A stretch of DNA of 55,772 bases from Sandaracinus sp. (GCA_020633125.1 JACKEH010000024.1:1-55772); one strand, 5' to 3'. Positions 1-9,117 are shown, counted from the first letter of the stretch. Notes: generated by a model from the letters alone, not told the origin. Numbers and translations: made by a program.

Positions 1-336
1 CGCATCGCCTCGCACGAGGGCGAGCGGCTCGAAGGCGCGATCACGTTGCGCGCGTGGTCGGGCGACGCGTCGGAGACGAGCCCGCCTCGATGCCGGACCG
101 GTCACTACGATCACACCGTCCGAATGCGCGCGACCGGCTCGCTCGAAGGCGACCGCTTTCGCATGGACGCGCTCGATCACGTGCGCACCGAGCACTGCAT
201 CGACTTCGGACGTTGGTCGTACAACCTCGACCACTTCCGCGGGCGGCTCGACGGCGAGAGCCTCGACCTCGTCAACAACGACGGGGGTCGCGAGGTGAAC
301 GCGCCCTACCGTTTTCGTCGGGTGTCGTGTCGCTGA
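1..336 (+). CDS. Hypothetical protein, C-terminal part (5' end outside window)
   Basis: The frame is open from the first base to a TGA at 334-336, giving 111 visible residues; the true start lies upstream of the window. The visible part alternates short charged strands with aromatic residues and has three Cys. It contains phrases such as GSLEGDRFRMDALDH and FRGRLDGESLDLVN, which look like repeated beta strands of a small barrel or calycin-like fold. I recognise no family. A TTG at 46 would give 96 residues, but the reading frame continues in good codons before it. It is convergent with the PilZ gene 48 bp downstream. Confidence 0.6.
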   Translation, partial: RIASHEGERLEGAITLRAWSGDASETSPPRCRTGHYDHTVRMRATGSLEGDRFRMDALDHVRTEHCIDFGRWSYNLDHFRGRLDGESLDLVNNDGGREVNAPYRFRRVSCR

Positions 337-384
337 GTGGTTTCCGTCGCGCGCCGCCGAGACGTGGACGGTCCGCCAATTCCT

Positions 385-726
385 TCAGCCGATCGTGCGC
401 AAGAAATGCTGGAGGCGCTTCGCCGCCGCGCCGTCGATCGCGTCGAACTGCAGGCCGACCAAATAGAGGCCGTCTTCGCGGTCGGCGACCCAACGCACCA
501 CGGCCGTCGCCTCGAAGGGTTCTTGGTCCGGGTCCTCGATGCCGTCCTGCGTGAGGAAGAGCGTGACGTCGAGCGATTGCCCGTCGGCAATCTCGCGGTC
601 CATCAGGAGCGCGACACCGCCCGCCGAGAGGTTCTGCGTGGAGGCGCCGACCACGTCGCCGTCCAACACGAGCTCACCGGCCACTTCGACGTCGAAACGT
701 TGATGCTTTCGCTGTTCATCGCTCAT
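385..726 (-). CDS. PilZ domain protein (c-di-GMP receptor)
   Basis: A 113-residue stand-alone PilZ domain. The c-di-GMP signature is visible: an RxxxR motif at residues 6-10 (RKHQR) and an [D/N]xSxxG motif at 32-37 (NLSAGG, with Asn in place of the usual Asp). The following strands end in LYLVGLQF, typical for PilZ. Such proteins bind cyclic di-GMP and pass the signal to a partner. I chose the ATG at 724-726 because it directly precedes the domain and has a GAGG ribosome site about 8 bases upstream; longer versions add only low-complexity residues. An EAL phosphodiesterase gene lies 1.1 kb away, so both sides of c-di-GMP signalling are nearby, though not in one operon. Confidence 0.88.
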   Translation of the reverse strand: MSDEQRKHQRFDVEVAGELVLDGDVVGASTQNLSAGGVALLMDREIADGQSLDVTLFLTQDGIEDPDQEPFEATAVVRWVADREDGLYLVGLQFDAIDGAAAKRLQHFLRTIG

Positions 727-907
727 GAGCGCCCCTCGATCGAGTTCGAGGATGAGCGAAGAGTCGACCTCCGGTAAACCCCGAGAAGACACACGTCGGG
801 GAAGCCCCGCCACACACGCCGCCACCGGCCCGCCGCCGCCACGTGTGGCCGACGCCCGCCCGGGCTCGCCGAACAACCTCGCGACGCGCTCCACGACAAG
901 GGCCCTC

Positions 908-1216
908 GTGAAACGGCTCCTGCTCGCCTCCGCCCTCTTCGCCCTCCCTCATTGCGCGCACGTCGCGCCGCCCGAGCTTCGGCTTCACGCCGCGGCCACA
1001 CGATCGCGCGACGGCACACGACGCGTGTGGACCCACGTCGGAGAAGCCCGCGCGACGTGGCCGCTGGGCTCGCGGCCTTTCGTGGTCGCTCCCACCCGAC
1101 GTCTTCGCCCACGACCGAGCGCGCTGCCCGACGCGCTCGCGTGTGTCTCCGAGCCGCTCTGCTCGTGGGAACGACGCGCACGCCTTCGTGCTTGGCGTTT
1201 GCGAGGTGCGCGATGA
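908..1216 (+). CDS. Small exported hypothetical protein
   Basis: A 102-residue reading frame from a GTG with AAGGG about 5 bases upstream. It opens with a short hydrophobic leader (VKRLLLASALFALPHC) that could be a signal peptide; the Cys is not in a good lipobox. No family is recognised. Its TGA overlaps the ATG of the next gene (ATGA at 1213-1216), the main argument that it is real and translationally coupled. Codon quality falls in the last third, so a frameshift or a shorter gene is possible. Confidence 0.45.
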   Translation: MKRLLLASALFALPHCAHVAPPELRLHAAATRSRDGTRRVWTHVGEARATWPLGSRPFVVAPTRRLRPRPSALPDALACVSEPLCSWERRARLRAWRLRGAR

Positions 1217-1803
1217 AGCGTCTGCCGCTCCTCGTGCTCGTCGCGCTCGGCGTCGTTTCGCCGGCGCAGAGCCAAGACGTCGACCCGGCGCGCCTCGCCG
1301 AAGCCCTCGAGCGCTACACGTACGAGCCGAGCGTCGATGCGCTCTTGGAGCACGTGGACGACGACGACGCGTTCGATCCCGAAGCCGTTCGGCGGCTCGT
1401 CCGACGCGCGCGTCGCGGAGGCTGGCTCCCGCAGCTTCGGGTCGGCGTGCGCCGCGGACGTGGCCAAGACCTCTCGACCCAGAGCACGTCGTCGTCGCGC
1501 GTCTCGACCGACGACGACCTCGTGCTCGACGCGTCGTTGACGCTGCGCCTCGATCGCGCGGCGTACGGTCCGGACGAGGTCTCGTTGGCCCGCGAGACCC
1601 GCGCGCGCGCGGAGGCGCGCGACGCCCGCGCGAGGCTGGTGGTCGCGGCGTATTTCGAGCGGCGGCGGCTTCAGCTCGAGCGCGACCTGCTCGAACGTCG
1701 CGACCTCGCGACCTCGCTGCGCATTCAGGAGCTCGGGGCGTTACTCGACGCGTTGACCTCGGGGGCGTTCACGCGGCTGCGCCGACCTCGTGCGCGACGG
1801 TGA
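1213..1803 (+). CDS. Exported hypothetical protein, coiled-coil C-terminus
   Basis: 196 residues starting MKRLPLLVLVALGVVSPAQSQ, a clear signal peptide with likely cleavage after AQS. After an acidic segment (EHVDDDDAFD, about 48-58) come a strand pair (QLRVGVRRG and LDASLTLRLD) and then a long Arg/Glu-rich helix near 140-190. The layout, two strands followed by long helices, resembles a short piece of a TolC-like efflux or envelope protein, but there is no convincing family match. It is coupled to the preceding small gene by an ATGA overlap and ends 9 bp before the convergent EAL gene. Confidence 0.6.
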   Translation: MKRLPLLVLVALGVVSPAQSQDVDPARLAEALERYTYEPSVDALLEHVDDDDAFDPEAVRRLVRRARRGGWLPQLRVGVRRGRGQDLSTQSTSSSRVSTDDDLVLDASLTLRLDRAAYGPDEVSLARETRARAEARDARARLVVAAYFERRRLQLERDLLERRDLATSLRIQELGALLDALTSGAFTRLRRPRARR

Positions 1804-1812
1804 ACGAGTCGC

Positions 1813-2577
1813 TCAGGTCGGCCAGGAGACGGCGGGCGGCGGAAAGGCGGGGCGGGCGAGCAAGTAGCCCTGCCCGTAGTGCACGCCGCAATCGATCACC
1901 GCCGAGAGCTCGTCGCGCGTCTCGATGCCCTCCGCGACCACCCGAGCGCCGAGATCGACGCAGAGCCGCACGACGTTCGCGACGAGAATTCGCTGCCGCG
2001 GCGCGACGTCGAGCCCTCGCGTCAGCTCGCGGTCGAGCTTCACGAACGAAGGCTTCAAGTCGATGATGCGCTTGAGGTTGCTGTACCCCGCGCCGAGATC
2101 GTCGACGACGATTTGCGCGCCGGTGCGCCCGCACAGCTCGTTGAGCACGTCACGGCAGAGCTCGAAATAGCCCATCGCCGCGGCTTCCGTGATCTCGAGG
2201 TAGAGGGGCCCCGAGTAGGTGTTGAGCGGGTCGTCGGGCCGAATCAGCCACCGACTCTCGAGCTCGTCGGGGTGCAGGTTCACGAAGACGCCTTGGCGCT
2301 CGTCGACCGGCAGCGCGACCTCACGGATCAAACGCCCGAGGAAACCCATCGACTGGTCGGTGACGGCCTGCGCGATGAGCACGTCCGGGCGCTCGAACCC
2401 CGGCCGCCTGCAGCGAACGAGCGCCTCCTGGGCGAAGGTGCGACGGGTTTGCAGGTCCACGATCGGCTGGAAATGCACGCCGATCTCGTCCGCGACCAAG
2501 GTTCGCGTCGTGCGCTCGACCCCGAGCGACTGGAGGTCGTCGGCGTCGGTCAGGGTCCAGACCTGGGGGCGCTTCAC
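1813..2577 (-). CDS. EAL-domain cyclic-di-GMP phosphodiesterase
   Basis: 254 residues, essentially one EAL domain with no sensor or transmembrane part. The catalytic set looks complete: FQPIV at 36-40, the EAL signature as EALVR (51-55), Asn100 in FVNLHP, Glu128 and Glu131 in LEITE, the Asp pair 159-160 in VVDDLGAG, Lys180, Glu216 in VAEGIET and Gln236 in GQGYLLARP. The protein should therefore hydrolyse c-di-GMP to pGpG in the cytoplasm. It begins with GTG; a TACGCT -10 box ends exactly 6 bases upstream, so the mRNA is probably leaderless. It is divergent from the bestrophin-like operon. Confidence 0.9.
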   Translation of the reverse strand: MKRPQVWTLTDADDLQSLGVERTTRTLVADEIGVHFQPIVDLQTRRTFAQEALVRCRRPGFERPDVLIAQAVTDQSMGFLGRLIREVALPVDERQGVFVNLHPDELESRWLIRPDDPLNTYSGPLYLEITEAAAMGYFELCRDVLNELCGRTGAQIVVDDLGAGYSNLKRIIDLKPSFVKLDRELTRGLDVAPRQRILVANVVRLCVDLGARVVAEGIETRDELSAVIDCGVHYGQGYLLARPAFPPPAVSWPT

Positions 2578-2583
2578 CTCGCA

Positions 2584-2589
2584 AGCGTA
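2584..2589 (-). promoter_or_regulatory. -10 box of the EAL gene (leaderless type)
   Basis: On the minus strand the sequence reads TGATACGCT, 6 bases, then the GTG start: an extended -10 whose expected transcription start is the G of the start codon. No -35 match is seen. Confidence 0.55.
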
Positions 2590-2682
2590 TCAATCGACCC
2601 GCGGCGCGTCTCTCCCCTCGATTGGGGGCATCTCGTCCCCACGCTTGGCTTCGAGCAGGCCTTGTCGCACGATGCGCGGCCG

Positions 2683-3660
2683 ATGATCGTTCTGGCCAAG
2701 ACCAGCTGGCTCCGCACCCTTCTTTTGGTACGCGGTACGGCCGTCACGAACATCTGGCCGCGCATTCTCGCGGCCACGGCCGTCGCCGGTGGCGTCACGT
2801 ACGCCCACGAAGCGTACGGGATGTTCACGACGAACCTGACGGTCACGCCCTTCTCGCTGATCGGGTTGGCGCTCTCGATCTTCCTCGGGTTCCGAAACAA
2901 CACGAGCTACGACCGCTATTGGGAAGGTCGAAAGCTCTGGGGTGGCGTCGTGAACACCTCACGCAACCTCGCGCGAAAGCTGCTCGTGCACGTCGGCCCC
3001 GACGGTCTGCCGGAGGGCTACCGCACGACCGCGCACCCCGACGCCGCCGACGCGGAGATCGTCGCCTTCCATCACCGCACCGTGCGACGCGTGGTCGCGT
3101 ACGTGCACGCGTTGCGGCACCACCTGCGCAACCAAGACCGGTTGCCAGAGCTCGAGCCTTTCCTCCCCGCCAGCGAGCTCGACGCGTTGGAGCACGAGCA
3201 GAACCGTCCGCTGGCAATCCTGCAGCGCCTGTCCGCGGACCTGCGTGCGGCCTACGAGCGGGGCTGGATTCATGCGCAGCACGTGCCGGTCGTCGATGGC
3301 TCGATCGAACAGCTGATCGACCTTCAGGGCGGCTGCGAGCGCATCAAAGCGACGCCGATTCCGTTCAGCTACAACGTGCTTCTGCACCGGATCGTGTTCG
3401 TCTACTGCTTCACCCTGCCCTTCGGCCTCGTCGACATCCCGGGCCTGAACGTGTTCACGCCGGTCGTCGTCGCGTTGGTGAGCTACGCGTTCTTCGGGCT
3501 CGACGCCGTCGGCGAAGAGATCGAAGAGCCTTTCGGCGAAGATCCGAACGACCTCCCCCTCGGTGCCATCACGCGCACCATCGAGATCAACCTTCGGCAG
3601 CGGCTCGGGGACGCCGAGCTGCCGCCCGCGGCCAAGCCCGTGAAGAACGTCCTGACCTGA
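2683..3660 (+). CDS. Bestrophin-like (UPF0187/YneE) membrane channel protein
   Basis: 325 residues of the bacterial bestrophin family, inner-membrane pentameric anion or cation channels. Visible marks are the N-terminal SWLRTLL, hydrophobic segments near 22-45 and 47-64, the hallmark FLGFRNNTSYDRYWEGRKLW (about 65-85), and the C-terminal pair of hydrophobic segments near 230-270 followed by an acidic stretch (GEEIEEPFGEDPNDLPL), the usual tail of these proteins. The ATG at 2683 fits family length. It is the first gene of a tandem of three, followed after 7 bp by the TPR gene. What it conducts cannot be told from sequence. Confidence 0.88.
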   Translation: MIVLAKTSWLRTLLLVRGTAVTNIWPRILAATAVAGGVTYAHEAYGMFTTNLTVTPFSLIGLALSIFLGFRNNTSYDRYWEGRKLWGGVVNTSRNLARKLLVHVGPDGLPEGYRTTAHPDAADAEIVAFHHRTVRRVVAYVHALRHHLRNQDRLPELEPFLPASELDALEHEQNRPLAILQRLSADLRAAYERGWIHAQHVPVVDGSIEQLIDLQGGCERIKATPIPFSYNVLLHRIVFVYCFTLPFGLVDIPGLNVFTPVVVALVSYAFFGLDAVGEEIEEPFGEDPNDLPLGAITRTIEINLRQRLGDAELPPAAKPVKNVLT

Positions 3661-3667
3661 GGCTCGA

Positions 3668-6124
3668 ATGGACGACACCGCCGACAAACTTCTGCAGCGC
3701 GCCAAGGACCACATGGCGCACGGGCGACACGACGCCGCCCTCGCCGACCTCGACCGGGTGCTCGAGCTCGAGCCGCGTCGCACCGAAGCTCTCGGCCAGA
3801 AGGGCGAGGTGCTTCGACGCCTCGGTCGCTACCGCGACGCGATCACGACGCTCAACCAGGCCGTCGCGAACGATCCGAAGTACGCGTTCGCCCTCGCGAG
3901 CCGCGGTGACGCACACGCGCGCCAGGGAGACCGCGCGCTCGGCCTCGTCGACTTCGACGCGGCCATCGCGATCGACGGGCAATACGCGTGGGCGCTCTTT
4001 CGGCGCGGCGAGGTCTTGCTCGACGAAGCGCGCTACGACGACGCCATCGCGGACCTGACCCGCGCCCACCGCATCGAGCCCGAACGTGCCGGGGTGCTCG
4101 CCACCCGCGGCGAGGCCCACCGGCTCAAGGGCATGCACAAAGAAGCGCTCGCCGACTTCGACCGGGCGCTCGAGCTCGAGAAGGACGTGAGCTGGGTGCT
4201 CGCGTCGCGCGGCAAGAGCAAGGCGATGCTCGACAAGAAGGACGAAGCCATCGCCGACTTCGACCGCGCCATCGAGCTGCAGAACGACTACCCGTGGGCG
4301 CTGGCGCAACGGGGCGAGGTGCACCGCCTTCGCGGCGACTACGTCAAAGCCATCTCGGATCTCTCGCGCGCGCTCGCGCTCGAACCGACGAACGCGTGGG
4401 CGTGGGCCAGCCGTGGCGCGGCGCTTCGTGCGAACGGCCGCCTCGACGAAGCGTGGGCCGACCTCAGCCAAGCGATTCACCTCGACCCCCGCTACGCGTG
4501 GGCGCTCGCGAACCGCGGCATGGTGCTCTTCGAGCTGCGCCGCTACGAGAAGGCGCTCGAGGACCTCGACCGCGCGATCGCCTACGACCCGACCAACCCT
4601 TTCGCGATCGGCCGTCGCGCGGAGACGCTGGTGGAGCTGCGACGCTACGAGCAAGCGCTGCTCGACTTCGAGCGGCTCCTGCAGCGCGACCCCACCGACA
4701 GCTGGTCCGTCGCGCATCGCGCCGACACCCTGCGTCTGATGGATCGCTTCCACGAAGCGATCGCGGGCTTCGATCGTGCGATCGAGATGAAGCCCGACTA
4801 CGCGTGGGCGCTCGCGTCGCGGGCCGAGACCTACCACATGCTCGGGCGCGAAGAAGAAGCGGTCGAAGACTTCGACCGCGCCGTCACGCTGCAACCGGAT
4901 TACCCGTGGGCCCGCGAGGGTCGCGCGCGCAGCCTGCAGAAGCTCGACCGCCACGACGCCGCGCTCACCGACTTCGATTGGCTCTTGGCGAAGCAGCCGA
5001 AGTCCGCGCGGCTCTTGCGCATGCGCGCCGACTCGCGGGTCGCGCTCGACCAGACGCAGCTCGCGCTCGACGACTACGACAAGGCGCTCTGGTACGAGCC
5101 GCAGCGCACCGACGCCATCTTCGGACGCGCGAACGCGCTGCGCTTGCTCGGTCGGCATCGCGAGGCGCTGGTCGCGCTCGACAAGGCGCTCGAGCAGGAG
5201 CCGAACCCGCTCGGCTACGTGCGACGGGGCGAGGCGCTGGTCAGCCTGGGCCGCGTCGAAGAGGCGGTCGCCGACTTCGACCGCGCGCTCGAGCTCGACG
5301 GCTCCGAGTCGCTCGCGTTGCTCGGTCGTGCCGAAGCGCGGCGTGAGCTGGGTGAGCTCGACGGCGCGCTGCAAGACTTCGAGCGGGTGCTCGAGCTCGA
5401 CGACGGCAACGGCCGCGCGCTGGTCGGTGGGGCGGACACGCTGCGTCGGCTCGGTCGTTTCGACGACGCGCTCGCCCGCTTCGACGCCGCGATTCAGCGC
5501 GCGGCGGATGCGACGCTGCTCGCGGGTCGCGCCGAGGTGCTCCGCGCCCAAGGGCGCACGATGGAGGCGCTCGCCGACCTTCACACCGCGCTCGAATCGG
5601 CGCCGCAGGATCGCGGCGCGTTGCTGGAGCGCTCTCGCACGTACGCCGCGATGGAGCGCTTCGACGACGCGGTGCGGGATCTCGACGCGGTGCTCGACCT
5701 GGCGGGCGACGACCTCGAAGCCACCTACCGCCGCATCGTGCTCTTGGTGCGTGCGTCGCGTGTCGAAGACGCGGAGGCCGGCGTGCGCGAAGCGGTCGAA
5801 CGATTCCCCGAGGTCGCCGCCGTTCACCACGCGCGCGCGGTCGTGCGGCACGCGTCGAACGACGTCGAAGGCACGCGCATGGCGCTTCGCGAGGCGGTGC
5901 GCATCGCGCGTGCGTCGGCGGAGGCGCATCCCGAAGAGCCCGCGCGTCGCATCGAGCTGATGCTCTACCTCTGCGCGCTCGAAGCGCCCGAGGCGCTCTC
6001 CGTCGCGCAGCAACTCGAAGGCAAGCGCTGGCGGGAGCTCGCGCTTCGGCGGCTCGACGAGCAGGAGACGTTGCTCGGCGCCGGTGAGACGACGCGGCGC
6101 GCGAAGGATTCGCTTCGCGCATGA
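3668..6124 (+). CDS. Giant tetratricopeptide-repeat protein
   Basis: 818 residues made almost wholly of 34-residue TPR units, about 24 of them, with consensus such as DYxWALxxRGExxRxxGRYxEAxxDFDRAIEL. There is no signal peptide or membrane segment, so it is probably a cytoplasmic scaffold. Repeats 3-12 are the most alike, sharing YAWALASRAE phrases, which suggests recent internal duplication; the last 150 residues are more diverged. It starts 7 bp after the channel gene with a weak GAGG site, and its stop overlaps the start of the ABC1 kinase gene (ATGA at 6121-6124). The three are therefore very likely one operon. A long open frame on the opposite strand is only a shadow of the repeats. Confidence 0.9.
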   Translation: MDDTADKLLQRAKDHMAHGRHDAALADLDRVLELEPRRTEALGQKGEVLRRLGRYRDAITTLNQAVANDPKYAFALASRGDAHARQGDRALGLVDFDAAIAIDGQYAWALFRRGEVLLDEARYDDAIADLTRAHRIEPERAGVLATRGEAHRLKGMHKEALADFDRALELEKDVSWVLASRGKSKAMLDKKDEAIADFDRAIELQNDYPWALAQRGEVHRLRGDYVKAISDLSRALALEPTNAWAWASRGAALRANGRLDEAWADLSQAIHLDPRYAWALANRGMVLFELRRYEKALEDLDRAIAYDPTNPFAIGRRAETLVELRRYEQALLDFERLLQRDPTDSWSVAHRADTLRLMDRFHEAIAGFDRAIEMKPDYAWALASRAETYHMLGREEEAVEDFDRAVTLQPDYPWAREGRARSLQKLDRHDAALTDFDWLLAKQPKSARLLRMRADSRVALDQTQLALDDYDKALWYEPQRTDAIFGRANALRLLGRHREALVALDKALEQEPNPLGYVRRGEALVSLGRVEEAVADFDRALELDGSESLALLGRAEARRELGELDGALQDFERVLELDDGNGRALVGGADTLRRLGRFDDALARFDAAIQRAADATLLAGRAEVLRAQGRTMEALADLHTALESAPQDRGALLERSRTYAAMERFDDAVRDLDAVLDLAGDDLEATYRRIVLLVRASRVEDAEAGVREAVERFPEVAAVHHARAVVRHASNDVEGTRMALREAVRIARASAEAHPEEPARRIELMLYLCALEAPEALSVAQQLEGKRWRELALRRLDEQETLLGAGETTRRAKDSLRA

Positions 6125-7455
6125 GCGAAGACGACGACCTCCGGAAGCGCGTGCGACGGGAGGGCGGCGAGGTCCCTCGCTCGGGCCTCGCGCGGTTGTG
6201 GAAGACGGGCCGTGCCGCCGCGAAGATGGGCGCGTCGGTGCTCGGTGGGAGCTTTCGTGGTCGTGGCGAAGGGCTCGACGCGGCCAAGCTCGAAGACGTC
6301 GAGAAGCTCGTGGTCTCGCTGGGCGAGCTGAAGGGCATCGCGATGAAGGCGGGGCAGATCCTCGGCTACGTCGACCCGACGCTTCGCGACGAGCTTCGCG
6401 AGCGGCTCGCGATTCTGCAGACGCAATCGTCGGCGACGCCCTTCGCGGTCGTGCGAAGCACGGTGGAAGCCGCGTTCGGCGAACGCGCAGACACGTTGCT
6501 GGCCGAGATGAATCCGGAGCCCTTGGCCATCGCGAGCATCGGCCAGGTGCACCGTGCGCGCGTCGACGGGGTCGAGGTCGCGGTGAAGGTGCGGCACCCC
6601 GGGATTCGCGACGCGGTCGAAGCGGATTTCGGGGCGGCGTCCGTGGGCATCGTCTTCGCGAAGATGTTTGCGCCGGGTGGCGGAGGCGAGTCGGTGAAGG
6701 GCTTCGTCGACGAGGCGCGACGCGCGATCCTCGAAGAGACCGACTTCGCGCTCGAAGGCGAACGACAGAGCCGATTTCGCGCGTGGCTGACGGATGACCC
6801 GGACCTCGTGGTGCCCGAGGTGCTCGACGCGTGGCGGCACGAGTCGGTGCTCGTCACGCGATGGACGCCGGGCCTCTCGCTGGACGCGTGGCTCGCCTCG
6901 AACCCGAGTCCGGCGCTCCGCGATCGCGTGGGCGTCGCGCTCTTTCGCTTCTACGTCGGCACGCTCTACGCGCGAGGCTCGTTTCACGCGGACCCGCACC
7001 CAGGCAACTACGCGTTCCTCCCCGACGGACGGGTGGTCCTCTACGACTTCGGTTGCGTGCGCGACTTCGAGCCGGGGGTGCGGCACGCGTTCGCGCTCGT
7101 GGCGCGTTCGTTGCGCCGCGGGGACGACGACGCGGCCGCTCGTGCGCTCGCGTCGCTCGGCGTTCCCTCCGAGACCGCCGAAGAGCGGGCGCGGGCGGCC
7201 CGGTTGCTTCGCGCGTTCTTCGCGCCCCTGCTCGAGCACGGGGTACGCGCCATGGCGAGCGACGAGGCGATGGAGGCGAAGTCCATCCTGGCGAGCAAAC
7301 GCGAGTTGCTGAAGCTTCGCCTTCCGGGGCAGCTCCTCTTCTTGCTGCGCATTCGCTTCGGGCTCTACGCGATCTTGGCGCGCCTCGGAGCGCGCGCGGA
7401 CTGGGGCGCGCTCGAAGCAGGCTGGGCGGAAGCCTCGGGCACGCTCGACGCGTGA
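6121..7455 (+). CDS. ABC1/UbiB-family atypical protein kinase
   Basis: 444 residues with the family marks in order: the KxGQ motif at 76-79 (KAGQ in the helix that covers the active site), the Ala-rich loop region IASIGQVHRA near 137-146 in place of a Gly-rich loop, Lys156 in VAVKVRHP, the ExD motif in EETDFALEGE, the catalytic HADPHPGN at 279-286 and the metal-binding DFG at 299-301. All residues needed for ATP binding are present. Family members support ubiquinone or other isoprenoid lipid metabolism; this one has no C-terminal membrane helices. It is translationally coupled to the TPR gene, an unusual partner, so a role specific to this operon is possible. The ubiquinone link is family knowledge only. 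Confidence 0.9.
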   Translation: MSEDDDLRKRVRREGGEVPRSGLARLWKTGRAAAKMGASVLGGSFRGRGEGLDAAKLEDVEKLVVSLGELKGIAMKAGQILGYVDPTLRDELRERLAILQTQSSATPFAVVRSTVEAAFGERADTLLAEMNPEPLAIASIGQVHRARVDGVEVAVKVRHPGIRDAVEADFGAASVGIVFAKMFAPGGGGESVKGFVDEARRAILEETDFALEGERQSRFRAWLTDDPDLVVPEVLDAWRHESVLVTRWTPGLSLDAWLASNPSPALRDRVGVALFRFYVGTLYARGSFHADPHPGNYAFLPDGRVVLYDFGCVRDFEPGVRHAFALVARSLRRGDDDAAARALASLGVPSETAEERARAARLLRAFFAPLLEHGVRAMASDEAMEAKSILASKRELLKLRLPGQLLFLLRIRFGLYAILARLGARADWGALEAGWAEASGTLDA

Positions 7456-7521
7456 TGCATTCTCGAAGGGCCGCGACCTCGCACGGGAACGTTCGAGGGG
7501 TGCCCGCGCGTATGCCGTGGC

Positions 7522-8529
7522 GTGAGAGCCCTTCGAACCGCCGGCCGCGTCTTGCTCATGGCACCATTTGCCTTCGTCGGCGCGTGGGTATGGCTCGGCC
7601 CACCGACCTTCGAAGGCGGCCTCTTCGGCCTCGCGCTCCTGGTCGCGTGCGGCGCCTTCGTCGCGCGGCGTCGAGCCGTCGCGCTCGGAGGGTTGGCGGT
7701 CGCGGTTTCGTTGGTGATGGCGCGCTTGCTCTTCGCGGCCGAAGGGCATCACCTCCGGGTGGACGACGGCTGGTGGATCGACCGTGTGTTGCCCGAGCGG
7801 GACGTCGCGCTCGGCGCGAGTCGGTTGCTCTTGCTCGCGGGCGTGGTGGACGAGCCGGGCATGCTCGAAGCGCTTCGAGACGGCTACGACCGCCTTCGTG
7901 ACGAGGAGGGATGGGTCCCTTCGCCGTCGCTCTCCACGTTGGTCCACGACCCCACGCCGGACGACTTCACGACGTTGGCGATCCCCGGCACGCGCGACGA
8001 CGCCGCGGTCGTCTTCCTGCACGGCTCGATGGGCAGCGTCACCGTCGCGTGTTGGCAGGTCTCCCGTGCGGCGAGCGCGCGGGGGCTGACCACCGTCTGT
8101 CCCTCGACGGATCTCTCGGGGCGGTGGGACCGCACGGGAGGTCGCGCGATCCTCGACGTCACGCTTCGACGTCTGTCCGAACGAGGCGTGCGGCGCGTGG
8201 TGATCGTCGGGCTGAGCGCGGGCGGCATCGGCCTGTCGCGGTTGGCGCCGCGCTTGCGGATGCCGAACGAGATGACGCTCGCTGGCGTGGTGCAGCTCAG
8301 CGGCACCGCGGCCCCCACGCATCCGCGACGGGTGCGCACGCTCGTGCTTCAAGGCGGCCGCGACACGATGACGCCGCCGGGACCCGCACGACGTCACGCG
8401 CGGGCGCTGGGCTCGCTCGGAGAGCTCGTGGAGATTCCCGAGGCTTCCCACTGGCTCCTGCTCTCGCATCCCGAGGCGGTCGACGAGGCGCTCGGCGCGT
8501 TCCTCGAGCGCACGCTGCCGGGACCGTGA
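7522..8529 (+). CDS. Membrane-anchored alpha/beta hydrolase
   Basis: 335 residues. Three hydrophobic segments at about 9-28, 32-50 and 54-72 precede an alpha/beta hydrolase domain. The oxyanion strand reads VVFLHGSMGS; the nucleophile is Ser232 in GLSAGG, followed by Asp281 in GGRDTMTPP and His310 in EASHWLL, a full catalytic triad. Substrate unknown; esterase or peptidase activity is likely. I used the GTG at 7522; an ATG at 7558 would shorten the first membrane segment. It ends 18 bp from the convergent TetR gene. Confidence 0.78.
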   Translation: MRALRTAGRVLLMAPFAFVGAWVWLGPPTFEGGLFGLALLVACGAFVARRRAVALGGLAVAVSLVMARLLFAAEGHHLRVDDGWWIDRVLPERDVALGASRLLLLAGVVDEPGMLEALRDGYDRLRDEEGWVPSPSLSTLVHDPTPDDFTTLAIPGTRDDAAVVFLHGSMGSVTVACWQVSRAASARGLTTVCPSTDLSGRWDRTGGRAILDVTLRRLSERGVRRVVIVGLSAGGIGLSRLAPRLRMPNEMTLAGVVQLSGTAAPTHPRRVRTLVLQGGRDTMTPPGPARRHARALGSLGELVEIPEASHWLLLSHPEAVDEALGAFLERTLPGP

Positions 8530-8547
8530 GCCGTGGCGACGAGAGGG

Positions 8548-9108
8548 TCAGGCTTCGCGCGCGGCTTCGAGGATCCGCTCGGCCAAGCGTCGGTCGTCGA
8601 CCGCGCGGGCGATGAGCATCGCGCCGACCCACGTGGAGAGCACGCGGGCCGCACGCCGCTGGGTCGCTTCGCCTTCGCCGTCGAGCCGCTCGGCGATGGC
8701 GTCGATCATGCCCGCGACCTCTTTGGAGAATCGGCGGCGAATCGGGCGCGGGCTGCGCGACACCTCGCCCGCGAGGGACGGCACGGCGCAACCGCGGTCC
8801 GGGTTGTCGCGGTGCGCGAGTGTCGCGTAGCGGTCGGCGGCCGCTCGAAGCCATTCGTCTCCGCGAAGCGACTCGAGCCCGCGCGCGAAGAGGTTCTCGC
8901 GGGCTTGCGCGAACGCGGCGACGAGCGCTTCGTCGAAGAGCTCCAGCTTGTCTTGGAAGTAGCCGTAGAAGCCGCCGTGCGTGAGCTCGGCGCGTTTCAT
9001 CACGTCGCCCACGCTCGTGGCCGCGAATCCGTTCTTCCGAAAGAGCCTCGACGCCGCGTCCACGATGCGCGCGCGTCGTTCGGGCTTGTGGCTGGGCGGG
9101 TACCGCAT
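8548..9108 (-). CDS. TetR/AcrR-family transcriptional regulator
   Basis: 186 residues. The N-terminal TetR helix-turn-helix is clear: RRARIVDAASRLFRKNGFAATSV (residues about 11-33) followed by GDVMKRAELTHGGFYGYFQDK with the typical recognition helix. The ligand domain is of the NemR/YcdC-like size. It is divergent from the VOC gene, and the 207 bp between them hold a palindrome overlapping its own promoter, so it probably represses itself and perhaps the VOC gene. The start is supported by an extended -10 (TGCTACGAT) 9 bases upstream and by the lack of a ribosome site. Confidence 0.9.
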   Translation of the reverse strand: MRYPPSHKPERRARIVDAASRLFRKNGFAATSVGDVMKRAELTHGGFYGYFQDKLELFDEALVAAFAQARENLFARGLESLRGDEWLRAAADRYATLAHRDNPDRGCAVPSLAGEVSRSPRPIRRRFSKEVAGMIDAIAERLDGEGEATQRRAARVLSTWVGAMLIARAVDDRRLAERILEAAREA

Positions 9109-9117
9109 CGCGCGGGA

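Noticed and set aside
3587..6013. 808-residue open frame opposite the TPR gene
   Set aside because: Its Arg/Val/Glu repeats mirror the TPR codons on the other strand; no start signal or family.
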